A stretch of DNA of 64,000 nt from Lachnospiraceae bacterium (GCA_022791815.1 JAAVZU010000042.1:1-64000), one strand, 5' to 3'; counted from the stretch's first letter, positions 35,881-45,123 are shown. The notes: generated by a model from the letters alone, not told the origin. Translations and numbers: made by a program.

Positions 35881-36468
35881 TTAAAAGTTAAATCTTTTCA
35901 ATATCCATACAGATATAACTGCAACCAAAAAACCAATCATAGCACTTATTAAAGCTGATAATATCTTTTGATAAGGACGTTTCCCATATTCTTTTGCTTT
36001 TTCAATTTCGTCCAATGGTTTTCCTTCCATAAATGCCATAATCTCTTTATAGGTCTGAATATTATTATCTTTTTTGTATCGCTCGATTTTAATTGCAAAA
36101 TACATTGTTACCACAGATAATATACCAAATATAATCCATCCATAATAACCTAAAAAGACAATTACTGGAACACCTGATACAACCAATACTGCTAATAACA
36201 GTGTAAAAATAACACCATTATAATTAAATTTCCTAAGTTCTTCTTTGTTTATTTCTTTTTGCATAATTTTTACATCTCCTTTAATTAATTGATCAAGAGA
36301 TATGTTAAATACTGAACTTAACAAAAGAAGACTATGAATATCTGGGTAACTTTTATTATTTTCCCAGTTAGAGATAGTCTGTCTAGTGACATATATCTTT
36401 TGTGCAAGTTCTTCTTGAGATAAATTCATAATAGCCCGATATTTTTTTATTTGGTTCGCTAATTCCAA
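35881..36468 (-). CDS. XRE-family regulator with membrane-bound C-terminus
   Basis: 195 aa. An N-terminal HTH (NLSQEELAQKIYVTRQTISN, then WENNKSYPDI) is followed by three hydrophobic segments (about 85-108, 110-128 and 172-190). This is the Clostridia design of a membrane-tethered XRE regulator. A GGAGGTG site precedes the ATG. An AGAGACT/AGTCTCT hairpin between 35810 and 35870 probably ends the transcript. Target unknown; the neighbours are alarmone synthesis and the defence region. Confidence 0.88.
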   Translation of the reverse strand: MELANQIKKYRAIMNLSQEELAQKIYVTRQTISNWENNKSYPDIHSLLLLSSVFNISLDQLIKGDVKIMQKEINKEELRKFNYNGVIFTLLLAVLVVSGVPVIVFLGYYGWIIFGILSVVTMYFAIKIERYKKDNNIQTYKEIMAFMEGKPLDEIEKAKEYGKRPYQKILSALISAMIGFLVAVISVWILKRFNF

Positions 36469-36624
36469 AGTAACACCTCCATTCTTTCATATTTCTCTTG
36501 ACTTCTATACCATAATATATTTTCAAAAAAGATGCTATCAAAGGTCTTTTACATTCTAGGAAAATAGCATGTAAAAGGAGTTTTGCATAATAAAGTGGGC
36601 AAATCCCTAGCGGATCGTTTTTGC

Positions 36625-36647
36625 TTTATAGGACAAACTTTCCTTAT
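36625..36647. repeat. Family E short hairpin
   Basis: TTTATAGGACAAACTTTCCTTA, matching the copies at 19666 and 55217. The gap 36469-36727 otherwise contains AAAAGGAGTTTTGCAT at ~36573, a sequence shared with the leader of the tnpV relic at ~26726. Confidence 0.6.
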
Positions 36648-36727
36648 TTTTGTTTAAGATAAATAAAGCCAAGGCTGTTTCCTCGGCTATGTAATCTGTC
36701 TTTTCTCTGTACATTTTATGTTGAAAT

Positions 36728-38272
36728 TTATCGCAATAAGGCTTTTGAATATTCATCTTGCAAATATTTCATTATATTTTCTGTCTTTATTGCATCAACA
36801 ATTCCCTCTTTCGTCAAAAGAACAATAACTTCTTCACCACGTGTAATTCTCAATAACTCTTTTTCAAAATTATCTGTAACTCCATTCCATGCAATAAAAA
36901 ATCCTAACTTGCACCTTCCATTCCTATTTTTCATTTTTTCTATAAAAGTACTTAATTCAACACGACCAATTTTATCCTTCCAATTCTTACATTCGCACAA
37001 AATCAAATTACTTTCTTTTACAAACAATTCGTCTTTTGACTTATTAAGAATCCAGATATCTATTTCCTCCGTTTCTGTTCTTGCATTAGGTTGACATTGA
37101 AATCCTTCTACTTCGGAAAAGAATTTTAACATTAATTTTTCTAATGATCTTCCATGTTCTAAATTATTTTTTGCTTGACCGCAAACAGCATCTATCAACT
37201 CATCCCATTCATCTTTTGGACAAACATCATTATTTTCTTCCTCTAAATCAATTTTTTCGTTTTGAACATTTTCTATTAAGGGTTTCATATTGCTTTGTGC
37301 AATTAATTGTTCCTCCGAAAAACAGATTGTTGTATCTTTAGTAGATTTTTCCCCTCTCAAGTATTCTCTTAATGCTTTTGCAATATATGAAATGACAATC
37401 GCATTTGATGCCTGTGATATATAACGATACATTAATCTCTTATTCTTATATTCGTTATAATCATATAATGCCAATCCCTTTAATCGTGCCATCTCTATAT
37501 GTGTGCACCTTCTTAGTCCCTCACCGTCACACAAAAAATTTTCAAACATACTTCCATTCATAATTAGATTTGATTCATGAAACTTATTCAAATGTCGAAT
37601 ATAAATCTTTTTTTCTTCAAATTTATAATTCTCAATTCTATTAATCCTTCTATACCATGAATCCACATTTTTTTCAAATAAATATCCCTTCTCATCTATA
37701 TCATTCTTATTGTAGCATGCTTTAGGAAAGTAGAACTCCTCACTATCTAGATCTTTTCTAATCCCAACAATATATATCTTGACATCATGAAATGGAAGTC
37801 CTGAATAACTTTGTCCTGATAGTTTCTCATAATACATATGGTAACCTATATTTGCATAACAACCACATATCTCTTGTATAATATTCATCCTAACACTAGC
37901 AACTTCCAACAAAATTGCTTTTGGTCTTTTATCATGCACAAGACTTATCATATATTTATTAAGCGGATAATCTTCTTCTCTCTTTTTCCCCGCTATACTA
38001 ATACAATTAAATATTATTTCACCAGTAATAATATCTGCATCTCTAATTTCTTTTGGATTCATAGAACATATATCCTGACATTTTGCAATATTCTCTCCAA
38101 ATATATTATTATAAATACTTACTTTTTCTTTATCTAAATCTATAGCTTCATTTACTTGATATCCTGCATCCAAAAAACCTTTTGACATGCCACCTATTCC
38201 ACAAAAGACATCTATAATACTAAACTGTTGTTTCATATATTTCATCCTGCCAATCATGTACATACTCTTCAT
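36728..38272 (-). CDS. Catalytically degenerate C5-cytosine methyltransferase fused to a PD-(D/E)XK nuclease
   Basis: 514 aa. SAM motif I is intact (IIDVFCGIGG, 19-28). At the catalytic loop, where GGPPCQGFSIAGKR is expected, the sequence is GEIIFNCISIAGKK (84-97): SIAGK is kept but the Pro-Cys is replaced (Cys to Phe88). The ENV motif is EVA (123-125), and QxRxR is lost before IYIVGIR. Late motifs RRCTHIEMARLKG (254-266) and ISQASNAI (285-292) are recognisable. After an acidic linker (330-360), residues 375-495 form an Mrr-like PD-(D/E)XK domain with Asp405 (EEIDIWI) and Glu427-x-Lys429 (LILCECKNW). Probably it recognises DNA through the dead methylase and cuts it, a possible defence protein. 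A start at 38236 (MKQQFS) is also plausible. Confidence 0.85.
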   Translation of the reverse strand: MKSMYMIGRMKYMKQQFSIIDVFCGIGGMSKGFLDAGYQVNEAIDLDKEKVSIYNNIFGENIAKCQDICSMNPKEIRDADIITGEIIFNCISIAGKKREEDYPLNKYMISLVHDKRPKAILLEVASVRMNIIQEICGCYANIGYHMYYEKLSGQSYSGLPFHDVKIYIVGIRKDLDSEEFYFPKACYNKNDIDEKGYLFEKNVDSWYRRINRIENYKFEEKKIYIRHLNKFHESNLIMNGSMFENFLCDGEGLRRCTHIEMARLKGLALYDYNEYKNKRLMYRYISQASNAIVISYIAKALREYLRGEKSTKDTTICFSEEQLIAQSNMKPLIENVQNEKIDLEEENNDVCPKDEWDELIDAVCGQAKNNLEHGRSLEKLMLKFFSEVEGFQCQPNARTETEEIDIWILNKSKDELFVKESNLILCECKNWKDKIGRVELSTFIEKMKNRNGRCKLGFFIAWNGVTDNFEKELLRITRGEEVIVLLTKEGIVDAIKTENIMKYLQDEYSKALLR

Positions 38273-38275
38273 CTA

Positions 38276-39152
38276 TTATTCCTGTTCAATTTGTTCCAGT
38301 TTCGCAATACTATTCATAAAATCCTGCTCCACAGAAGAAAGTAATTCTGCCTGCTTTTTCTTATACTTATCATACTCCATATGTGCTTTCTCTATCGCCT
38401 GCTTATGTGAAATCCGCCCTTTCGTTGTAAGAATTTCCCTTCTTGTCAATTTCAAATAGTCATCTATTGTTTCCAGCCAGTCTCTCATATACATCGGCTC
38501 ATGATTAAGAGCCTGTACCTCTGCAATATCCAAATAGGCTGTCACTATTTTGTTTAATGCATCCAATTCCTGATCATTTAGATAATTCTTTGCAATTTCA
38601 GAATCAGACTTTTTAATTCTTTTTCCTTCCCATGAAGTTAATCCCATATTTTCTTTTTCCGCATCTGTACATTGAAATACTACCTCAGATGCTGTATGCT
38701 TATGAGCCACCCAATGCATTTTATTCTGTACCTGCTTAAAGAAAACCATCGATTCTTCTGCATTTGGATTATAATCTATACTGGTAGCATATATTTCTAA
38801 AACCTTTCCTCATATATTCCTTCAGTATGCTCAATGCCCACATTCTAAATTGTGTGCCACGCAAAGATTTCACACGATAACCAACCAAAATAATTACATC
38901 CAAATTATAGAAATCAACTTCATATTTCTTTCCATCGGAAGCAGTGCAGGCAAATTTTGCCCACACTGCATTTTTATCTAATTCACCTTCTTAAAAAATG
39001 TTTCTAACATGTTTCCCAATCACACTTCTATCACGCTGAAATAGTTCTGCCATCTGATCAATAGACAACCAGACTGTATCATTTTCAAAGGTGGCTTCTA
39101 TCTTAGTTAATCCATCTTTTGTCGTATACATTAATATATTTGAATCAGGCAT
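38276..39152 (-). pseudogene. rhuM: Broken rhuM-family gene
   Basis: ATG 39152 starts MPDSNILMYTTKDGLTKIEA and the family's LSIDQMAELFQRDRSVIGKH. An in-frame TAA follows NIF (near 38993), where the family has IFKEGEL. The frame resumes as YEVDFYNLDVIILVGYRVKS to YMRKGF, then a deletion and frame change join it to EIYATSIDYNPNAEESMVFF and the C-terminal 157 residues. RhuM proteins often accompany restriction systems. Its stop abuts the start of the methylase-nuclease fusion, so both may once have been one operon. Confidence 0.8.
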
Positions 39153-39193
39153 TATAATTCCCCTTCGAGTTCAGTTATAATATAAAAAAATAG

Positions 39194-39329
39194 GTAACTA
39201 TTCAGGTAGAAACACGCATTTACTGCGTGTTTACGTAACAAAATGTAAATTTTGATTGTTCTAAGCCCTTCGCCGAAGGCGAATTTTCATGGGCTTAGAA
39301 CGTAACTGTTCATGGTTCTGAACAGTTAC
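39194..39329 (-). repeat. Family A palindromic repeat, full length
   Basis: 136 bp, inverted relative to the copies at 15755 and 60858. Ends are GTAACTATTCA and TGAACAGTTAC; the central ACACGCATTTACTGCGTGT and CGCCGAAGGCG hairpins are well kept. Confidence 0.9.
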
Positions 39330-39532
39330 AAAAATAGTTACCAATCCTTAACTATTTTTTCATCCCGTATCTGTTAACTTCATAATAATATCAAATCTCA
39401 TTTTCCGCACAGTGTTCATCTCTATTCCTCTAAAATAAGTCGTATAAATATCATCATTATACTAAGTATAGCACACATTCACCTTATTGTACGAATTTTT
39501 TTTAATTCATATCCTATCTTTAAATTTGAAGT

Positions 39533-39565
39533 ATTACCGTTCACACCTATGGTGCTAACAGTAAC
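39533..39565. repeat. Family D 33-bp palindrome
   Basis: ATTACCGTTCACACCTATGG then TGCTAACAGTAAC, downstream of lgt. The 280-bp gap 39330-39609 also contains a 19-codon minus-strand frame (39360-39419, MNTVRKMRFDIIMKLTDTG) that I could not assign. Confidence 0.75.
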
Positions 39566-39609
39566 TTTGAAATATTACTAATACGACACTCTCACTTATT
39601 CTTTAATAA

Positions 39610-40368
39610 CTACATTCGTTCTTTCTTTTTCTTAGAAAATATTACATATAACGCAACACCAAGAAGAAAAGTACCTATTGCAATAAATTGGGAAGTTGAT
39701 AGCACTCCAACACTTCCACGATTGTCATTCCGCAGGAATTCAATACCAAATCTACCCACACTATACAGTAAAAGATACATAGCTCCTACTGTACCATCTG
39801 CTTTTTTACATTTTTTATAATATAACATTAATAATCCGAAGATACAGAAATCTCCCACAGAAGAAATTAACTGGGTTGGTATCAGTGATACATGATTGGG
39901 TGCAAAATTGGATATGGTATAGGTAATGCCAATAGGCAAATCTGTCTCTTTTCCATAGCAACAACCAGCAAAAAAACAGCCAATTCTGCCTACACCTTGT
40001 GCCAAAACCACTTGTGGCATAACCAAATCAAAATATTGTAAAAAAGAAACTTTCTTCCATCTACAATAAATATAACCAGCCAGCACTCCACCAATTACTC
40101 CGCCATATACCACATAACCTTCCCGAAAGTTCCAGAGAATCGATGGGTCCTTTAAAATCTGTGGAAATACAGTGATATAATATAATATTCTGGTTCCAAG
40201 TAATCCGCCTATTACCGCACAATACACCAAATCCGAAATAACATCTGTGGAAAGTTTCTCTTTCTTAGCACGATACATGGAAACTCCCACTGCAAGGCAC
40301 AAACCTATAGCTATCATAATTCCATACATGTGTATAGTTAATGGTCCAATATGAATATCATTAATCAT
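39610..40368 (-). CDS. lgt: Prolipoprotein diacylglyceryl transferase
   Basis: 252 aa with about seven membrane helices. The Lgt signature GRIGCFFAGCCYGKETD and the early RAKKEKLSTDVISDLVYCAV region are present, as is YSVGRFGIEFLRND. It transfers diacylglycerol from phosphatidylglycerol to the lipobox cysteine of prelipoproteins. The subtilase at 5226 would be one substrate. Confidence 0.95.
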   Translation of the reverse strand: MINDIHIGPLTIHMYGIMIAIGLCLAVGVSMYRAKKEKLSTDVISDLVYCAVIGGLLGTRILYYITVFPQILKDPSILWNFREGYVVYGGVIGGVLAGYIYCRWKKVSFLQYFDLVMPQVVLAQGVGRIGCFFAGCCYGKETDLPIGITYTISNFAPNHVSLIPTQLISSVGDFCIFGLLMLYYKKCKKADGTVGAMYLLLYSVGRFGIEFLRNDNRGSVGVLSTSQFIAIGTFLLGVALYVIFSKKKKERM

Positions 40369-40409
40369 TGAGTTCTCCCTTCCTACGAAAACATCATAGC
40401 CTATTTTGT

Positions 40410-40554
40410 GTTACTGTTTACAGGTAGTACTTTGCACTTGCTGCAAAGCACGTAAGAATAAGTAGTGGTAGAAACGAATCCAGCCTTTCGCCGAAGGCGA
40501 ATTATAAATAGGCGGGATTCTGTTACCATTCACACCATAGGTGTGAATGGTAAC
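40410..40554 (+). repeat. Family B palindromic repeat, full length
   Basis: 145 bp starting GTTACTGTTTACAGG and ending with a perfect 15-bp-stem hairpin (GTTACCATTCACACC/GGTGTGAATGGTAAC, 40522-40554). Inner parts include GCACTTGCTGCAAAGCACG and CTTTCGCCGAAGGCG. It abuts the stop codon of the helicase gene and may act as its terminator. Confidence 0.88.
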
Positions 40555-42141
40555 CTATTTTGCATTTGCTGGTTCAATATTTACATTCTTTCCTTTAATT
40601 TTGGAACTCTTCATCACTTCAATGACTTCATGTGCGTACTCTCTTGGTACTTCCACAAAGGTATATTTATCAAACATATCAATGGTTCCAATCAGCTTGC
40701 CAGGCATACCAGTTTCGCCTGCAATAGCACCTAAAATATCCCCTGGACGGACATTTTGTTTCTTACCAATATTAATAAACAAACGAACCATGCCTTCTTC
40801 TGCACCTGTATCTCCATAATTTGGTATCTTTTCTTCCTCTGTCTGACCGTATTCTCCCATAGCCACATATAAAAACGCAGCAGCTACATCAAGAGAAGTA
40901 TATTCTTCTTGGTTTACTTTTTCTTCAATAATATCAATCATTCTGCTTAAGTCTTCATTTGCAATAATATCATCAATTTTTGTCATAATTTTTTCAATCT
41001 TTGTATCGGCTACATCATTGGCAGAAGGCACTTTCTTTGCAATAATCTTTGTTTTACAATAACGCTGGATATCTCTTAGCTTATACACTTCTTTTCCTAC
41101 AACAAAGTTAAATGCTACACCTGTTCTGCCTGCACGTCCAGTTCTTCCTATACGATGGACATAATATTCATCATCTTGTGGTATATCATAATTAAATACA
41201 GCTTCCACATCATCTACATCTATACCTCTTGCTGCCACATCTGTTGCCACAAGAATATCAGTCTTTCCATTACGGAAACGGTTCATTACCCGGTCACGTT
41301 GCTGCTGTTTCATATCTCCATGCAAACCTTCTGCAAAGTATCCTCGTCCTTTTAATTCTTCTACCAGAGTATCTACCCCACGTTTTGTGTTACAAAAAAC
41401 TACAGATAACTTTGGTGCATAAATATCAAGCAATCTGGAAAGAACCTCACTCTTATTTTTTGGTCTTACTTCATAATAATATTGCTCTACTTTTGGTACA
41501 GTAAGCTCTTTCTTTACAACTTTTACAATCTGGGCATCTTTTTGGAACTTTCTTGCAATTTCCATAATAGGTTTTGGCATAGTTGCAGAAAATAATATAG
41601 TCTGCCGTTCTTCTGGAATTCCACTTAATATTGTTTCAATATCCTCACGAAATCCCATATTTAACATTTCATCCGCTTCGTCTAACACCATCATATTCAC
41701 ATGGTCTAATTTGACCGTCTTTCTACGCATGTGATCCATTACCCGTCCAGGAGTTCCTATCATTACTTGTGTTCCCGACTTTAAAGAACGAATCTGTTTT
41801 ACAATGTCCTGCCCTCCATAAATTGGAAGAACTTTTATTCCATGCAAAAATTTTGCCAGTCTGCGGATTTCTTCTGCCACTTGGATTGCCAATTCTCTGG
41901 TTGGACACAATACAATTGCTTGTAAATGTTTGTTCTTTGGATCAATCTTTTGCAATAGTGGAATACCAAAAGAGGCAGTTTTACCAGTTCCAGTCTGTGC
42001 CTGGCCTATAATATCTTTTCCTGACATTACTACTGGTATTGCCTTTGCCTGAATGGGACTTGCCTCCTCAAATCCCATTTCCTTCACTGCTTTTTGTATC
42101 TGTGGTATCAAATCTAACTCTTCAAATCTAACGTTTTCCAT
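40555..42141 (-). CDS. DEAD-box ATP-dependent RNA helicase with DbpA-type RNA-binding tail
   Basis: 528 aa. Q-motif GFEEASPIQAKAI, Walker A AQTGTGKTA, MVLDEADEML, SATMPK and HRIGRTGRAGR are all present. From about 450 the sequence matches the DbpA RNA-binding domain (RPGDILGAIAGETGM, YTFVEVPREYAHEVIEVMK). It remodels RNA, probably during ribosome assembly or cold growth (CshA/DeaD group). It is a single gene with a hairpin-containing leader. Confidence 0.93.
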   Translation of the reverse strand: MENVRFEELDLIPQIQKAVKEMGFEEASPIQAKAIPVVMSGKDIIGQAQTGTGKTASFGIPLLQKIDPKNKHLQAIVLCPTRELAIQVAEEIRRLAKFLHGIKVLPIYGGQDIVKQIRSLKSGTQVMIGTPGRVMDHMRRKTVKLDHVNMMVLDEADEMLNMGFREDIETILSGIPEERQTILFSATMPKPIMEIARKFQKDAQIVKVVKKELTVPKVEQYYYEVRPKNKSEVLSRLLDIYAPKLSVVFCNTKRGVDTLVEELKGRGYFAEGLHGDMKQQQRDRVMNRFRNGKTDILVATDVAARGIDVDDVEAVFNYDIPQDDEYYVHRIGRTGRAGRTGVAFNFVVGKEVYKLRDIQRYCKTKIIAKKVPSANDVADTKIEKIMTKIDDIIANEDLSRMIDIIEEKVNQEEYTSLDVAAAFLYVAMGEYGQTEEEKIPNYGDTGAEEGMVRLFINIGKKQNVRPGDILGAIAGETGMPGKLIGTIDMFDKYTFVEVPREYAHEVIEVMKSSKIKGKNVNIEPANAK

Positions 42142-42223
42142 TTTTTCCTCCTTAAAATAACTTCAAGTTCTCTTAAAAAAAACTTACAATAAACCACCAT
42201 AATAAACTATAGACATAGAAATA

Positions 42224-42256
42224 GAAGGCATTGCAAAACAATCTGCAATTGCCTTC
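42224..42256 (-). promoter_or_regulatory. Hairpin in the 5' leader of the helicase gene
   Basis: GAAGGCATTGCA and TGCAATTGCCTTC pair with one bulged base, 83 bp upstream of the helicase ATG. It may be a leader attenuator or cold-sensitive structure, or a terminator. Confidence 0.4.
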
Positions 42257-42526
42257 CTTTTTCCTTCGTATCATATATTTTATTTTAATCTGACTTTTTT
42301 CTATATTAATATATCAAAAACACCAGTCAGTATAACATGTTTCACCTTTTCCTGTCAACCTTCTTATACATTTATTTCTTTTTTTGTTCACATTTTGCAA
42401 ATTTTTTTTTAAAAAAGTTGCGAATTAGTGTTTTTTTCTATTGCACATTCTTGTATTTTTCAGTTATAATGATTACAAATGCAAAATATAAATCATATAG
42501 TTTTACCCTAAAGGAGTTTTGTGGTC

Positions 42527-43549
42527 ATGACAAAATTGGAGGAATTACTTAGTGCTTTGAAAAAAAAGGTAATTTTTATTCAAACACATAATTACCCTGA
42601 TCAAGATGCTTTAGCAGCTGCACAAGGACTGAAAATTTTATTAGAACATTACGGAAAACAAGCAATTGTCTGCTATAAAGGCGAAATTGACAAATATAAT
42701 ACAATTAAAATGATTGAATTATTACAGTTAGATCTACTTCCTGCAGATAGTATTGATTTTCAGGAAGATGATGAAATTATTTTGGTAGACTGCCAGCAGG
42801 GAAATAGCAATGTAACAGATTATTCGGGAATAGTTGTTGGCTGTATTGACCATCATAAACTACAATCTACCTCTAATTATGCTTTTTTTGATATTCGTCC
42901 GAATATAGGGGCGTGTGCAACAATTATTGCTTCTTATTTTTATGAAAATAAAATACCTATTGATACTCTACTTGCAACAACTTTAGTTTATGCCATTCGG
43001 ATGGATACCAACATGCTGACCCGATCTGTTTCAGATACTGATCTTAACCTTTACTGCAAACTTCATAAAATAGCTAATCATCAAATATTACGCCAGCTAG
43101 ATACATGTACATTAAAGTTACAGGATTTAGACACTTATTATAATGCGATTGCCAACTTAAGAATATACAATTCCCTAGCTTTAGTTGATTTAGGGCCAAA
43201 CTGTTCAGAATCCATTATGGGACAAATTGCTGACTTTATTCTAACTCTTCGTGAAATAGATGTCATAGTTACCCACTCTTTCCGGGATAAAGGTGTCAAA
43301 TTCACCATTCGCAGCAGCCGTTCAGAACTGGATGCTTGCGAGATTGTCCGGACAGCCCTACATACAATTGGCGACGGAGGCGGACATAATACCATGGCTG
43401 CCGGATTTGTCCCAGATGTGCCAAATGCTTCTGTTGCACAAACAATTTCCAATATCACAGAAGAACGGATTATTGAGTATGTATGTACAATTATGAACTG
43501 GCCAAAGAGAAAACGGAATAAATTTAGAAAACTTCGTCAGTTTTTATAA
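42527..43549 (+). CDS. NrnA-like DHH oligoribonuclease / pAp phosphatase
   Basis: 340 aa from ATG 42527 (AAAGGAG ten bases before; a GTG at 42521 is closer than usual). Motif I THNYPDQDALAA, motif II LVDCQQGN, motif III CIDHHKLQ and the C-terminal GDGGGHNTMAAGF fit the NrnA type with DHHA1. Enzymes of this type degrade short RNAs and some dephosphorylate pAp. It replaces Orn in Firmicutes. It is a single gene with its own terminator. Confidence 0.85.
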   Translation: MTKLEELLSALKKKVIFIQTHNYPDQDALAAAQGLKILLEHYGKQAIVCYKGEIDKYNTIKMIELLQLDLLPADSIDFQEDDEIILVDCQQGNSNVTDYSGIVVGCIDHHKLQSTSNYAFFDIRPNIGACATIIASYFYENKIPIDTLLATTLVYAIRMDTNMLTRSVSDTDLNLYCKLHKIANHQILRQLDTCTLKLQDLDTYYNAIANLRIYNSLALVDLGPNCSESIMGQIADFILTLREIDVIVTHSFRDKGVKFTIRSSRSELDACEIVRTALHTIGDGGGHNTMAAGFVPDVPNASVAQTISNITEERIIEYVCTIMNWPKRKRNKFRKLRQFL

Positions 43550-43578
43550 GGCTATAAATAAACTTTATTTATAGCCTT
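43548..43578 (+). terminator. Terminator of the DHH gene
   Basis: AAGGCTATAAATA and TATTTATAGCCTT make a 13-bp stem overlapping the TAA stop. Confidence 0.75.
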
Positions 43579-43622
43579 AACAAAAACCAACTATTTATCT
43601 ATCGTAAAACAGATGTATATGA

Positions 43623-43725
43623 GTTGCTGTTCATAGGCAGGACTTTGTGCTTGCTGCAAAGTCCGTCTGAATAGGAAGTGACAGCGAAGAATCCAGTCCC
43701 TTGCCCCCTTGCCGAAGGTGACATA
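43623..43725 (+). repeat. Family B palindromic repeat, 3'-truncated
   Basis: GTTGCTGTTCATAGGCAGG, then the GACTTTGTGCTTGCTGCAAAGTC hairpin and the GAAGAATCCAG...CCGAAGG arm. The terminal GTAAC end is missing, where the YgjP-like gene ends. Confidence 0.7.
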
Positions 43726-43733
43726 TAAGTTTT

Positions 43734-44276
43734 CTATGGATTCTTCCTCATAAGATTTTCTCCATTTTCTTTCAGCCAATTTCTATGCTTCTTATAGTCT
43801 GGAATTATCCTTTCCACTTCATTCCAAAATCTTTTAGAATGATTCATTTCTTTTCTATGACATAGTTCATGAACCACTACATAATCTAAAACTACTTCTG
43901 GCACTAGCATTAACAAACAATTAAAGTTAAGATTCCCTTTTCCGCTACAGCTTCCCCATCTTGTCTTTTGATTTCTTATGGTAATTCTACCATAGGTAAC
44001 TCCTATAATAGAGGCATAATGAGCAACTTTAGGCGGAATTTTCTTTCTTGCTTTTTCTGCTAATTGTTTTATTTCTTCTATAGTGAATGGTTCTATAGGA
44101 TATTTCTGTTGTTTTTCTTTTATTTTCTGGAGACTATTTTCGATCCATTCCCGTTTCTCTTCTACAAATCTTTGAATATCTGCATTTTTCATTCGGTAAG
44201 GTACTCTTACTAAAACATGTGCATCTCTTGTGATTTCAATTGCCAGAGTTTTTCTTTTACTTCTAATAATATCCAT
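43734..44276 (-). CDS. YgjP/DUF45-type zinc metallopeptidase
   Basis: 180 aa. VVVHELCHRKEMNHSKRFWN carries the HExxH-like HELCH zinc site with the downstream His of the SprT/YgjP group; QKTRWGSCSGKGNLNFNCLL is the other family hallmark. Upstream 90 residues are helical and charged. These proteins are often encoded beside restriction-modification genes, as here: it is 19 bp downstream of the two methylase genes on the same strand. Its substrate is unknown. Confidence 0.85.
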   Translation of the reverse strand: MDIIRSKRKTLAIEITRDAHVLVRVPYRMKNADIQRFVEEKREWIENSLQKIKEKQQKYPIEPFTIEEIKQLAEKARKKIPPKVAHYASIIGVTYGRITIRNQKTRWGSCSGKGNLNFNCLLMLVPEVVLDYVVVHELCHRKEMNHSKRFWNEVERIIPDYKKHRNWLKENGENLMRKNP

Positions 44277-44295
44277 AAATATTCTTCATTCCTCG

Positions 44296-45111
44296 TCAAA
44301 CTTCCCTATTGTCATTTAAAACTTTCTCTAATCTTCTTTGCGTTATCTGTAAATACTCTTCACAATTATCTATTCCAATAAATTGCCTGCCATATCGTAA
44401 TGCTGCCACTCCAGTTGTGCCAGAACCACAGAAAGGATCTAAAATAACTTCCCCCTCCCTTGTTGATGCCAATACAACCTTCTCTAGTAAATATTCTGGT
44501 TTCTGTGTTGGATGTTTTCCTTCCTTCTTTTCAGAAGGTCTTGTCAAGCTGCCTGTCCATACATCCTTCATCTGCTTTCCACCATTCATTTCTTTCATTT
44601 TTTCATAATTAAAAAATTGCCGTGACTTCCTTTCATCTTTCCTTGCCCATAAAATAGTCTCTGTAGAATGTGTGAAGCAGCGACAAGCCAAGTTAGGGGG
44701 CGGATTCGTTTTCTGCCATGTTATATTATTGAGAATCTTAAAACCTTCCTGCTCTAATGCCATTCCTATTGAATAAATATTATGCATAGTTCCTGATATC
44801 CATATGCTTCCGTTAGGTTTTAATAGCTTTTTACACAATCGTATCCATTTTCTATTAAACTTATGTTTTTCTGTTATGTCAGTAGTCTTTGCCACGTCCA
44901 CTTTATCCCATGAACCTTTATTAACGGAAACCATTTTACCACCTTGGCAGGTAATACCATCATTACTTAAAAAATAAGGCGGATCTGCAAATATCATATC
45001 TATACTTTCTGGTTTCATTTTACCTAGTATCTTAAAAGAATCACCTAAAAGAAGTTGTGCTTTATCTATCTCATAATATGATATTACTTTTTTTGCAAAT
45101 AAATTCTCCAC
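44296..45111 (-). CDS. DNA methyltransferase of the DpnA / beta-group N6-adenine type
   Basis: 271 aa. Catalytic motif IV is FADPPYFLSNDG near the N-terminus and SAM motif I (DPFCGSGTTGVAALRYGRQF) is near the C-terminus, so the order is the beta class, as in DpnA (~268 aa) and HinfI methylases. Target recognition would lie between (TNPPPNLACRCFTHSTE). It lies 12 bp after the Dam-type gene. In DpnII-like systems this second enzyme also methylates GATC, including single-stranded DNA during uptake. Confidence 0.88.
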   Translation of the reverse strand: MENLFAKKVISYYEIDKAQLLLGDSFKILGKMKPESIDMIFADPPYFLSNDGITCQGGKMVSVNKGSWDKVDVAKTTDITEKHKFNRKWIRLCKKLLKPNGSIWISGTMHNIYSIGMALEQEGFKILNNITWQKTNPPPNLACRCFTHSTETILWARKDERKSRQFFNYEKMKEMNGGKQMKDVWTGSLTRPSEKKEGKHPTQKPEYLLEKVVLASTREGEVILDPFCGSGTTGVAALRYGRQFIGIDNCEEYLQITQRRLEKVLNDNREV

Positions 45112-45123
45112 TATACTAGCTCC

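Noticed and set aside
39360-39419. 19-codon frame MNTVRKMRFDIIMKLTDTG
   Set aside because: Has a fair ribosome site but is too short to identify and may be a relic; not called as a gene.
43591-43779. 62-codon minus-strand frame at the end of the YgjP gene
   Set aside because: Runs through a family B repeat and overlaps the metallopeptidase gene in another frame.
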